From positions 1-8,994 of the forward strand of contig JAKAYM010000074.1 in the NCBI GenBank assembly GCA_021826795.1: a DNA stretch of 8,994 bases. Direction: 5' to 3'. Shown one piece after another: positions 1 through 5,319 of this stretch; positions within the stretch are counted from its first letter, which is position 1; each line of letters starts with the position of its first letter. The translations under genes and the position numbers were made by a program. The notes under the pieces are model-generated. The model worked only from the letters and a program-made list of their open reading frames with translations. It ran no database searches and was not told the DNA's origin. This DNA is from Thermoplasmata archaeon. GTDB lineage: Archaea; Thermoplasmatota; Thermoplasmata; Thermoplasmatales; Thermoplasmataceae.

Positions 1-111
1 CCGATCTAGAGAAGAGTACCCACGGACTGTGGGGAATTCATGCCCGTGGAGGAACTGGCCAATACCTTAAGGCAAGCCAGTCCCGTAGAAGCGGGAAGTC
101 CCGAACTTTAG
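1..111 (+). pseudogene. tnpB: 3' end of a TnpB-family (IS200/IS605 OrfB) nuclease gene, partial, with in-frame stop
   Basis: Frame 1 from base 10 to the TAG at 109-111 encodes a tail containing VPTDCGEF, then TPVE-like MPVEEL, and ends VEAGSPEL. This Cys-containing 'TDCGEF.PVE ... EAGSP.' ending is the typical C-terminus of archaeal TnpB proteins. TnpB is an RNA-guided DNA endonuclease of IS200/IS605-family elements. The RuvC and zinc-finger parts would lie before base 1 and cannot be seen. The same frame carries a TAG at bases 7-9, so either the gene is decayed or the protein ends about 34 codons early. That tail lies beyond the catalytic domain, and its DNA doubles as omega-RNA, so early termination alone would not prove loss of activity. 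No tnpA transposase is visible. The family call is firm; the decay state is uncertain. Confidence 0.72.
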
Positions 112-128
112 ATAGGAGAGGATGTCAC
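40..128 (+). ncRNA. probable omega-RNA (reRNA) scaffold and right end of the IS200/IS605 element
   Basis: The tnpB tail is rich in hairpins. ACTGGC at 54-59 pairs with GCCAGT at 76-81 and encloses the palindrome CCTTAAGG (65-72). TCCCG at 81-85 pairs with CGGGA at 92-96. After the stop codon comes the GGAGAGGATGTCAC-like block (115-128) that in archaeal elements of this family marks the right end. In this family the 3' end of tnpB and the right end are transcribed as the guide RNA, and the guide itself is the flanking host DNA, here starting near base 129. The RNA 5' end is not visible and the 3' boundary is placed by resemblance only. Confidence 0.6.
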
Positions 129-189
129 AAAAGAGTTATAATGATATTATGCATAATTAAATTGCCAATTCTGAAATCTATTGGTATGA

Positions 190-206
190 TGCAGGTTAAA
201 CTTGCA
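190..206. promoter_or_regulatory. 17-bp inverted repeat upstream of the SnoaL-like gene
   Basis: TGCA-g-GTT-a-AAC-t-TGCA forms two 8-bp arms around a central A with one mismatch (194/202). It lies just upstream of an A-rich TATA-like stretch (about 222-236) and some 45-60 bases before the start at 251. The size and position suit a binding site for a dimeric regulator. It may also be a trace of the neighbouring insertion element. No regulator is identified. Confidence 0.35.
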
Positions 207-250
207 TTAACTGGAGGAATTTCAAAATAATAAAAAATTTGGTGATAATT

Positions 251-604
251 ATGGAAGAACTTGAAAAGATTGTCAGAAAATATTATAATGCTGTTGACAA
301 CAATGATCTGGAAACACTGTTCTCTGTATTTTCAGATAATATAGTATACGAGAGGCCGGGATATGACCCAATAATAGGTATGAAAGATTTCATGGATTTC
401 TACAGGTCAAACCGGATCATCAGGGAAGGACATCATACTCTGTCCAATATAATAGTACATGAGCCGTATGTAATTGTAGAGGGAGAATTCAAAGGAATTC
501 TTAAGGATGGAACTAGATCTTACACAAAATTTGTTGATGTATACACATTTTCTGGAAATAAAGCTGTCAAAAGGCACACATACTTTGACGGCCAGAACGT
601 CTAA
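251..604 (+). CDS. SnoaL-like / NTF2-like family protein (ketosteroid-isomerase fold)
   Basis: A 117-residue protein of the compact cone-shaped NTF2/SnoaL fold. It has an amphipathic N-terminal helix (EELEKIVRKYYNAVDNND), then the characteristic 'L..LFSVFSDNIVYERPG' strand-turn, a 'GMKDFMDFYRS' helix, and beta strands with the usual 'EGEFKGILKDG' and 'KFVDVYTFSGNKAVKRHTYFDG' patterns. Family members include isomerases, dehydratases, polyketide cyclases and many proteins of unknown substrate, so no reaction is assigned. The length is full for a single domain. ATG 251 was chosen because GGTGAT, complementary to the archaeal 16S 3' end, sits at 241-246, four bases before it; in-frame TTG 239 and GTG 242 overlap that site. 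A GGAGG at 213-217 is too far away to serve this start. It is monocistronic and converges on the next gene, the stops overlapping by a few bases. No membrane segment or signal is seen. Confidence 0.8.
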   Translation: MEELEKIVRKYYNAVDNNDLETLFSVFSDNIVYERPGYDPIIGMKDFMDFYRSNRIIREGHHTLSNIIVHEPYVIVEGEFKGILKDGTRSYTKFVDVYTFSGNKAVKRHTYFDGQNV

Positions 605-1407
605 AATATGATTTTATGCAGTGCAAGTACAAGCCTTATGAAGTCAAGGCTCCATAGATTAATTAGATATTTTTCCGGATAACTGTAAAAACCATAAGGA
701 TGTAATACACGGGAATAATCAGCATAGAATTTTCCTAAATCGGTGGTTTCATGCCCTGTATAAAATCCAAGCATGGCCAGGATAGCACCTGCCTTTGGCA
801 ATGCGATTGTAAATCTTGTTGCGTCTTTTCCGCATCTGCTACAGCTTTCGTTTATAACAATACCTGTTGCATTTTCAATTTCATCCACTGTTCGCGAATA
901 TTTAGTATATGCCTTAGAATGATTGCCACAGAGCGGAACTCCGCTTAGAAATATTGATATTCCTCTGGGAACATAGTCTTTACCGGTGTAATGCCATATC
1001 CTGCCGGTGAACTGCTGGATTCCATATATTATAAATTTTTTATCCACAAGCCTGTGCCATTCCATATACTCTAGGGCCATTTCATATGGATTGTTCTCGG
1101 TCTGCATTTCATATATTACTTTAAGAAGAGCAGTTCTTTCCAGAAAAAATCTATTATTTTCAAAGGCGGCACTTACCACTCCATTGATTACAGAGACATA
1201 TGCATTTTTCATGGCCGATACCGCGCTCTGTGCTATTCTTGAGCCGAAATTTTTTTCTATGTCATTTTCTATTAAATCCATCAAAGTGGTAGCTTGCCTT
1301 TCATAATTATTCTTTATAATTGTATTGCTCCCCAGATAGTCCAGAATTGAATTATTATCGAAATTGTGTATATATCTCCTGTAATTTGCATAGGAATTTC
1401 TGGACAT
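601..1407 (-). CDS. unrecognised 268-residue protein with a possible CxxH/CxxC zinc site
   Basis: I do not recognise this protein. The N-terminal half is mostly helical, polar and Tyr/Asn-rich, with no signal peptide. In the second half C160-G-N-H163 and C189-S-R-C192 form a CxxH ... CxxC arrangement with 25 residues between the pairs, which could hold one zinc ion; 'CSRCGKD' looks like a zinc knuckle. The region after it (about 199-217, TIALPKAGAILAMLGFY) and the last 15 residues are hydrophobic but interrupted, more like buried helices than clear membrane spans. The start ATG at 1405-1407 is supported by a TATA-like box on the same strand at 1431-1443, the right distance for a leaderless transcript. 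Its stop overlaps that of the SnoaL-like gene by 3 bases on the opposite strand. It is probably a lineage-specific archaeal protein. A nucleic-acid-binding role is only one option. Confidence 0.7.
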   Translation of the reverse strand: MSRNSYANYRRYIHNFDNNSILDYLGSNTIIKNNYERQATTLMDLIENDIEKNFGSRIAQSAVSAMKNAYVSVINGVVSAAFENNRFFLERTALLKVIYEMQTENNPYEMALEYMEWHRLVDKKFIIYGIQQFTGRIWHYTGKDYVPRGISIFLSGVPLCGNHSKAYTKYSRTVDEIENATGIVINESCSRCGKDATRFTIALPKAGAILAMLGFYTGHETTDLGKFYADYSRVLHPYGFYSYPEKYLINLWSLDFIRLVLALHKIIF

Positions 1408-1430
1408 AGATACAGTTATGCCTTAATCTC

Positions 1431-1443
1431 TTAAATGCTTTTC
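1431..1443 (-). promoter_or_regulatory. TATA-like box for the 268-residue protein gene
   Basis: On the minus strand the sequence reads AAAAGCATTTAAG, centred about 30 bases upstream of the ATG at 1407. That spacing is expected when transcription starts at or next to the start codon. No Shine-Dalgarno motif lies between them. Assigned by eye. Confidence 0.4.
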
Positions 1444-1471
1444 ATGTACTGGGGGTGGGTTCTATTTGAAT

Positions 1472-1483
1472 TACCATATGGTA
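1472..1483. promoter_or_regulatory. 12-bp palindrome TACCATATGGTA in the divergent promoter region
   Basis: TACCATATGGTA is a perfect palindrome, and the flanks GAAT and ATTC extend the symmetry with a one-base offset. It lies about 65 bases upstream of the minus-strand start, just beyond that gene's TATA-like box. An operator is possible. One or two palindromes of this length are also expected by chance in a window of this size. Confidence 0.25.
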
Positions 1484-1663
1484 GATTCAGGGAATCATTG
1501 TTGCTGACCGGTCTTTTTTATTTCCCTTAAATATTTATTGTGTTCATGTTATTCTTTAATACCATCACGCCAACTTTCCATGCATGATAATGGATTCAGG
1601 TACTGGCCTTCTATAATGAGTATAGTTCAGTAAGCGAATTTATCCTTTACAGCACAAAATTCT

Positions 1664-1678
1664 GATAAAACTTAATAA
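1664..1678 (+). promoter_or_regulatory. TATA-like box of the HMG-CoA reductase operon
   Basis: GATAAAACTTAATAA is centred about 28 bases before the ATG at 1699. No ribosome-binding motif lies between, which points to a leaderless mRNA. An ATG at 1686 is out of frame and would fall upstream of the predicted transcript start. Confidence 0.45.
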
Positions 1679-1698
1679 TACATAAATGATTACTCGGT

Positions 1699-2931
1699 AT
1701 GGATTCGGTTATACACGGCTTTCATAACATGAATATTCAGGATCGCAGAAAGCTTATCAAGGAATTCTCGGGATTAACTGAAGATGATATGAAAACTATG
1801 GATTATAGAATGGCCCTGGAAGATGCCGCAAACATGATTGAGAATGTGTACACAGTTATGGATTATCCTGTGGGCATTGCCACCAACTTTAAAATCAATG
1901 GTAAGGATTATTTAATTCCCATGAGCCTCGAAGAACCTTCGGTTGTTGCTGCCTGCTCAAATGGCGCCAGATATGCTCTACCTGATGGATTCACTGCCTA
2001 TTCAACTGAATCCTTCATGAGGGGCGAGATTGAATTATACAATGTTCCTGATCCTGATTATGCCATTATCCAAATATTACAGAATAAGGAAAGAATAATG
2101 GAAATGGCCAACACAAGATCGAAGACACTATCGGGTATGAATGCGGGTGCAAAATCCATTGAATTACACTATATTAATAATGAACTGATTGTTAATCTCA
2201 TTATAGATGTTGCTGATGCAATGGGAGCAAATATAATAAATACAATGCTGGAGTATGTTTCCGGTTATATTGAGGAGATTACAGGTGCAAAATCCAATTT
2301 AAGGATTATGAGCAACCTTACTACAGAAAGAATTACCTATGCATATGCCAAATTTGATGGTAAAAAACTCGGTGCCGATACAGTGGATAGGATTATAATG
2401 GCAAATGAATTTGCAAAAAATGATATTTACAGGGCGACAACACATAATAAAGGTATAATGAACGGAATTGATGCTGTATTAATTGCCACAATGAATGATT
2501 TCAGGGCACAGGAAGCTAATGCACATGCCTATGCGTCTCTGAACGGTTATGGCCCCCTGACAGATTACAGAAAGGGTCCTGATGGAAATTTAATTGGTTC
2601 AATCAAAATTCCAGTTGCCGTGGGCACTGTTGGGGGTGCAACCAGAACATCCAGAAAAGCCATGCTGGCAATGAAAATAATTGGAATTTCAGGTTCCAGG
2701 GAATTTTCAACCGTACTTGCATCAGTAGGATTAGCCCAGAATTTTGCTGCTCTCAGGGCATTAGCGGATGAGGGAATACAGAAAGGGCACATGAAACTCC
2801 ATGCACGGAATATAGCAATTGCTGCCGGTGCATCCGGGAAAATGGTTGATACAGTCGCAAATGAGATGATAATGAAAAAAACTATAAGCTATACGGCTGC
2901 CAGGGAAATTATTGAAAATATGGAGAAGTGA
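1699..2931 (+). CDS. hmgA: hydroxymethylglutaryl-CoA reductase, bacterial-type class II
   Basis: Converts HMG-CoA to mevalonate with reduced nicotinamide cofactor, the committed step to the isoprenoid ethers of archaeal lipids. It acts in the cytosol; no membrane domain is present. All catalytic residues known from the class II enzyme of Pseudomonas mevalonii have counterparts: Glu79 in LEEPSVVAA, Lys251 in THNKGIMNG, Asp267 in TMNDFRA and His364 in QKGHMKLHARN. The dinucleotide-binding DAMGANIINTM lies at 173-183. The 410-residue length is normal for class II. Thermoplasmatales are known to use this bacterial-type enzyme, thought to be acquired by lateral transfer, instead of the usual archaeal class I form. 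The gene heads a tight plus-strand run with a TPR protein 6 bases downstream, then an alpha/beta hydrolase. A TATA-like box 28 bases upstream suggests leaderless transcription. NADH versus NADPH preference cannot be settled by eye. Confidence 0.96.
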   Translation: MDSVIHGFHNMNIQDRRKLIKEFSGLTEDDMKTMDYRMALEDAANMIENVYTVMDYPVGIATNFKINGKDYLIPMSLEEPSVVAACSNGARYALPDGFTAYSTESFMRGEIELYNVPDPDYAIIQILQNKERIMEMANTRSKTLSGMNAGAKSIELHYINNELIVNLIIDVADAMGANIINTMLEYVSGYIEEITGAKSNLRIMSNLTTERITYAYAKFDGKKLGADTVDRIIMANEFAKNDIYRATTHNKGIMNGIDAVLIATMNDFRAQEANAHAYASLNGYGPLTDYRKGPDGNLIGSIKIPVAVGTVGGATRTSRKAMLAMKIIGISGSREFSTVLASVGLAQNFAALRALADEGIQKGHMKLHARNIAIAAGASGKMVDTVANEMIMKKTISYTAAREIIENMEK

Positions 2932-2937
2932 ATTTAT

Positions 2938-3666
2938 ATGGAAGAATATGAAGAAAACATAAAAAATGGGGACAATTTCGTTAAAAAAGAAAAGTACATG
3001 GATGCAATACGGGAATACACCAAGGCATATGATGTTATAAAAGAGGATGATGCAAAGGCTGAAATATGCTACAAGCTTTCCCAGTGTTATTTCTCACTGG
3101 ATCATAAAAGTACGGAAAACCCGCTAAGGTATGCAAATGAATCACTGGAACTCCATAAAAAACTGGATGATAAGGAATTAGAAGTTATGGACTTGTTGAA
3201 CATTGGCTATATATATCTTGACAGCGGGAAAAAGGATGATGCTATAACTTACTTCGATCAGGCAATAACCGTTGCAGATGCCATGGAAGACCCGCAACTT
3301 TTTGCACTTGCCAATAATTCAAAGGCAGAAGCACTGTCCACAACAAAGTCTAAACAGAAAATCGCGCTGGAAATCTACGATAAAGTGATGGAATTATCGG
3401 AAAAATCCGAGGACTGGGATAACTATTTTGAAGCCCTGTACGGTAAGATCAATATAATAAGAGACACCGATATTAACCAAGCCTTTGATCTGGGAAAAAA
3501 TGCCCTGGATAGGATAGACGCAATCATGGATACTATTAAAACCAAAAAGGATAAAAAAGAATTTAAAACAAGCATGGGTTATTTATATGATTCTGTTTCT
3601 GATATAGCCATGGAACTGGAAAATATAGATGAAGCCATGAAAATTGCCTCAAGATCACGTGAGTAA
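2938..3666 (+). CDS. tetratricopeptide-repeat (TPR) protein
   Basis: A 242-residue all-helical protein built of degenerate TPR units. The clearest are residues 8-40 (GDNFVKKEKYMDAIREYTKA), about 83-116 (LLNIGYIYLDSGKKDDAITY) and the last 30 residues; the units between are weaker. The small/aromatic TPR positions (A/G at 8, Y/F at 11, A at 20) are visible in these. It has no signal peptide, membrane span or catalytic motif, so it is probably a soluble scaffold that binds other proteins. It starts 6 bases after the reductase stop, with a GGAGAAGTGA stretch across that stop (2921-2930) as possible ribosome site. One base separates its stop from the hydrolase ATG. This spacing makes co-transcription and translational coupling very likely. 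Its partner is unknown, and operon membership does not prove a link to isoprenoid synthesis. Confidence 0.82.
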   Translation: MEEYEENIKNGDNFVKKEKYMDAIREYTKAYDVIKEDDAKAEICYKLSQCYFSLDHKSTENPLRYANESLELHKKLDDKELEVMDLLNIGYIYLDSGKKDDAITYFDQAITVADAMEDPQLFALANNSKAEALSTTKSKQKIALEIYDKVMELSEKSEDWDNYFEALYGKINIIRDTDINQAFDLGKNALDRIDAIMDTIKTKKDKKEFKTSMGYLYDSVSDIAMELENIDEAMKIASRSRE

Positions 3667-3667
3667 A

Positions 3668-4381
3668 ATGGAACGAAAGTACTGCCAGACTCAATATGGA
3701 AGAATATCTTTCCTTGACAGGGGTACGGGATACCCGGTGATTTTTCTACATGGATTGGGGGGAACAGGTAATACCTGGCTGAAAAGTGAGCCTTTTCTTG
3801 ATTCCGGTCTCAGACCTATTTTTGTGGACCTTCTCGGTCACGGTCATTCCGATAAGCCGGAGATAGATTACACGATAACACAGCAGGCAGAGGCAATAAA
3901 ATCTCTTATAGATACCCTGGGACTGAAAAATTTCTCTATTGCCGGAAACTCATATGGGGGTTGGATAGGGTTGAAATTTGCGTCATCAATAGCACAGCCG
4001 GATATGCTATTTCCAGTTGACAGCGCAGGTATATCTCCTACGCCATCAGAGCAGGGACCTGAGGCTGTAGAAAGTCTTATTAATTCCATACTTAAAGCCA
4101 GGAATTATAAAAACAGGGATGCGCTAGGACGCATTATGAAAAATAATGGAAGGAAAGAGGAAAAGATTACGCAGAAAGAACTTGCAGCGATAAGCTGTCC
4201 TACAACTATTATATGGGGTAGGGAGGACCATGTAATACCACTTAGTTATGGCGAAGCGTTAAATGCAGGAATAAGGGGCAGCGAACTTATTATAATAGAG
4301 GGATCGGGGCATACCCCGCATATAGATAAACCGGGGGAATTTTCGGAGATTATCAACAAAAGATTACGAAATAAAGGTTGA
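3668..4381 (+). CDS. alpha/beta-hydrolase fold protein (esterase/peptidase-like)
   Basis: A 237-residue serine hydrolase of the alpha/beta fold. The oxyanion-hole motif HGLGG is at 28-32, the VDLLGHGHSDKP strand-turn at 53-64, the nucleophile elbow G-N-S-Y-G has Ser95, the acid is Asp187 in WGREDHVIP, and the base is His215 in GSGHTPHIDKPGEF. The triad is complete, so it should be active. The cap region between about 121 and 172 is short (some 50 residues), which makes the whole protein smaller than the usual 260-290 residues. The substrate cannot be read from the sequence: esterase, lactonase, thioesterase and proline-iminopeptidase-like roles are all open. ATG 3668 lies one base after the TPR stop, with GTGAG at 3659-3663 as partial ribosome site; in-frame TTG 3644 and GTG 3659 are less likely starts because they lie inside the TPR gene. 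It converges on the next gene with 2 bases between stops. Confidence 0.88.
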   Translation: MERKYCQTQYGRISFLDRGTGYPVIFLHGLGGTGNTWLKSEPFLDSGLRPIFVDLLGHGHSDKPEIDYTITQQAEAIKSLIDTLGLKNFSIAGNSYGGWIGLKFASSIAQPDMLFPVDSAGISPTPSEQGPEAVESLINSILKARNYKNRDALGRIMKNNGRKEEKITQKELAAISCPTTIIWGREDHVIPLSYGEALNAGIRGSELIIIEGSGHTPHIDKPGEFSEIINKRLRNKG

Positions 4382-4383
4382 AT

Positions 4384-4893
4384 TTATTTAAGATTAAGCT
4401 TATCTTTCAGATCTGATATAATTTCCTTGTACTCGTTATATCTCTTTATGTCATCTTTCGATGGATCCGTGAAATTTCCAAATGGGAGAAGGAACTTTTC
4501 GTTGTTGATTGTAAGCTCCGGGAATTTCTCATCGTTGAAATTTGATATTTCTATATTTTTTATTTTTCCCAGATCTATAATTTCGTAATTCTGTACCGTC
4601 TTATTTTTTGATATTTCTTCTGTTTTGTTCGATTCACTTTTATAATATTCTGCAGTTATTTTTTTCACCATATTTTTTATTTTGTTAAATAGATCTTCAG
4701 GCTCAACTGGATCCGTGGCACCTGGAACTATCAAAGAATCAGTATATTCCATGTCCTTCTTCAACTTTAGTTCGTCTGCTATATATTTCCCTGAAAAAAT
4801 CCTGTAAAATTCAATATTATTCTCATTTATGACTATTCTGAATATGCCGCCTGTTGAAAGCGGAATCTTCCATGCATTTTCTATGCTTTTCAT
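4384..4893 (-). CDS. unrecognised 169-residue protein
   Basis: I do not recognise the family. The protein is lysine- and asparagine-rich and soluble-looking, with no signal or membrane segment. It appears to have two beta-rich parts: residues 6-45 (WKIPLSTGGIFRIVINENN then EFYRIFSGKYIADEL) and about 103-140 (IIDLGKIKNIEISNF, FPELTINNEKFLLPFG), joined by a charged helical linker (67-95), and it ends in a helix (YNEYKEIISDLKDKLNL). Short beta strands followed by one C-terminal helix are reminiscent of bacterial PH-like domains, but this is only a shape resemblance. A TATA-like box at 4912-4927 on the minus strand lies at leaderless distance from the ATG at 4893. It therefore seems to have its own promoter although another small minus-strand gene ends 48 bases upstream. 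It is probably lineage-specific. Confidence 0.6.
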   Translation of the reverse strand: MKSIENAWKIPLSTGGIFRIVINENNIEFYRIFSGKYIADELKLKKDMEYTDSLIVPGATDPVEPEDLFNKIKNMVKKITAEYYKSESNKTEEISKNKTVQNYEIIDLGKIKNIEISNFNDEKFPELTINNEKFLLPFGNFTDPSKDDIKRYNEYKEIISDLKDKLNLK

Positions 4894-4911
4894 ATAAGCG
4901 TATGCATTAGT

Positions 4912-4927
4912 TATTATTAAAATATTT
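4912..4927 (-). promoter_or_regulatory. TATA-like box for the 169-residue protein gene
   Basis: On the minus strand this reads AAATATTTTAATAATA, centred about 27 bases before the ATG at 4893, with no ribosome-binding motif between. It lies in the 48-base gap between two minus-strand genes, so the downstream gene can be transcribed independently. Confidence 0.4.
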
Positions 4928-4941
4928 CCGGGACTGTTACA

Positions 4942-5175
4942 TTATTCTATTTTTGTCTTGGCTACCTGGCTGAATTTGGTAATTTTACCCTCTGTATCTA
5001 TACTGAGGTAAACGGTATAATGAAATCCGGCAAAATCAAACTCAGTGGATACATCGTATCTATCACTATTGTTTACTATGCTATTTACTGTAAAATTTTC
5101 AACTGCATCAGAATACATATCCTTAATATTTTTCTCCGTTATGGTTTTGACATCTTTCATGCTTTCGATATCCAT
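4942..5175 (-). CDS. unrecognised 77-residue protein (single small alpha/beta domain)
   Basis: A short soluble protein with an N-terminal helix (MKDVKTITEKNIKDMYSDAV), then beta strands in pairs (FTVNSIVNNSDRYDVSTEF, HYTVYLSIDTEGKITKF). The pattern of helix followed by a meander with 'D.EGKI..F' turn resembles small PepSY- or GvpO-like domains, but the match is too thin to assign. There are no cysteines and no membrane segment. ATG 5173-5175 has an A/T-rich TATA-like stretch (5195-5212) upstream on the minus strand at leaderless spacing. It shares a divergent promoter region with the transaldolase-like gene, and the 169-residue gene follows 48 bases downstream. The clean open frame, proper promoter position and sensible fold pattern argue that it is real despite its length. 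Confidence 0.55.
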   Translation of the reverse strand: MDIESMKDVKTITEKNIKDMYSDAVENFTVNSIVNNSDRYDVSTEFDFAGFHYTVYLSIDTEGKITKFSQVAKTKIE

Positions 5176-5280
5176 AAAAGGTTATTATCATTCTATTATT
5201 AATTATTTCTTAATTATTCTTTCCGACTGTTATTTAATTACGTGAATATGAAAATTTTTAAAATCTCTATTAAAAACAAA

Positions 5281-5293
5281 TAGTTATATATAG
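5281..5293 (+). promoter_or_regulatory. TATA-like box of the transaldolase-like gene
   Basis: TAGTTATATATAG is centred about 33 bases before the ATG at 5320. Transcription would then start only a few bases before the start codon. No Shine-Dalgarno motif is present, so the mRNA is leaderless or nearly so. Confidence 0.45.
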
Positions 5294-5319
5294 AAAAAAA
5301 TAATTATAACACGATTAAA

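Larger units (their letters stand above)
1408..1698. other. divergent intergenic region (291 bp) holding two promoters and a palindrome
   Basis: The region separates the minus-strand unknown gene from the plus-strand HMG-CoA reductase operon. It holds the TATA-like box of the left gene (1431-1443), a perfect 12-bp palindrome (1472-1483), a T-rich tract (1511-1519), and the reductase TATA-like box near the right edge. A 28-codon open frame from ATG 1444 exists, but nothing supports it. No RNA gene or convincing structure was seen in 1531-1660. Confidence 0.5.

Noticed and set aside
751..948. Plus-strand open frame of 65 codons, Cys-rich
   Set aside because: It is antisense to the 268-residue gene. 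The cysteines come from the reverse reading of that gene's codons, and there is no promoter or ribosome site.
1007..1306. Plus-strand 99-codon open frame with hydrophobic character
   Set aside because: Antisense shadow of the 268-residue gene, which has the better promoter and a consistent protein pattern.
1444..1530. 28-codon open frame beginning MYWGWVLFELPYGRF in the divergent intergenic region
   Set aside because: No ribosome site or clearly placed TATA box, it overlaps the palindrome, and it is well within what chance gives in 290 bases.
1570..1585. Short hairpin TCCAT ... ATGGA (about 1577-1594) in the intergenic region, considered as terminator or small RNA
   Set aside because: A 5-bp stem with an 8-base loop is expected by chance, and no T-run follows.
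2565..2792. Minus-strand 75-codon open frame
   Set aside because: Lies wholly inside the HMG-CoA reductase gene, antisense to conserved catalytic-domain codons.
3868..4089. Minus-strand 73-codon open frame
   Set aside because: Antisense to the conserved alpha/beta hydrolase nucleophile region; no independent support.
5020..5245. Two overlapping plus-strand frames of 60 and 66 codons with hydrophobic Ile/Phe/Tyr-rich translations
   Set aside because: The hydrophobicity is what antisense of A/T-rich coding sequence yields. They run through the promoter of the minus-strand 77-residue gene and lack a start signal.
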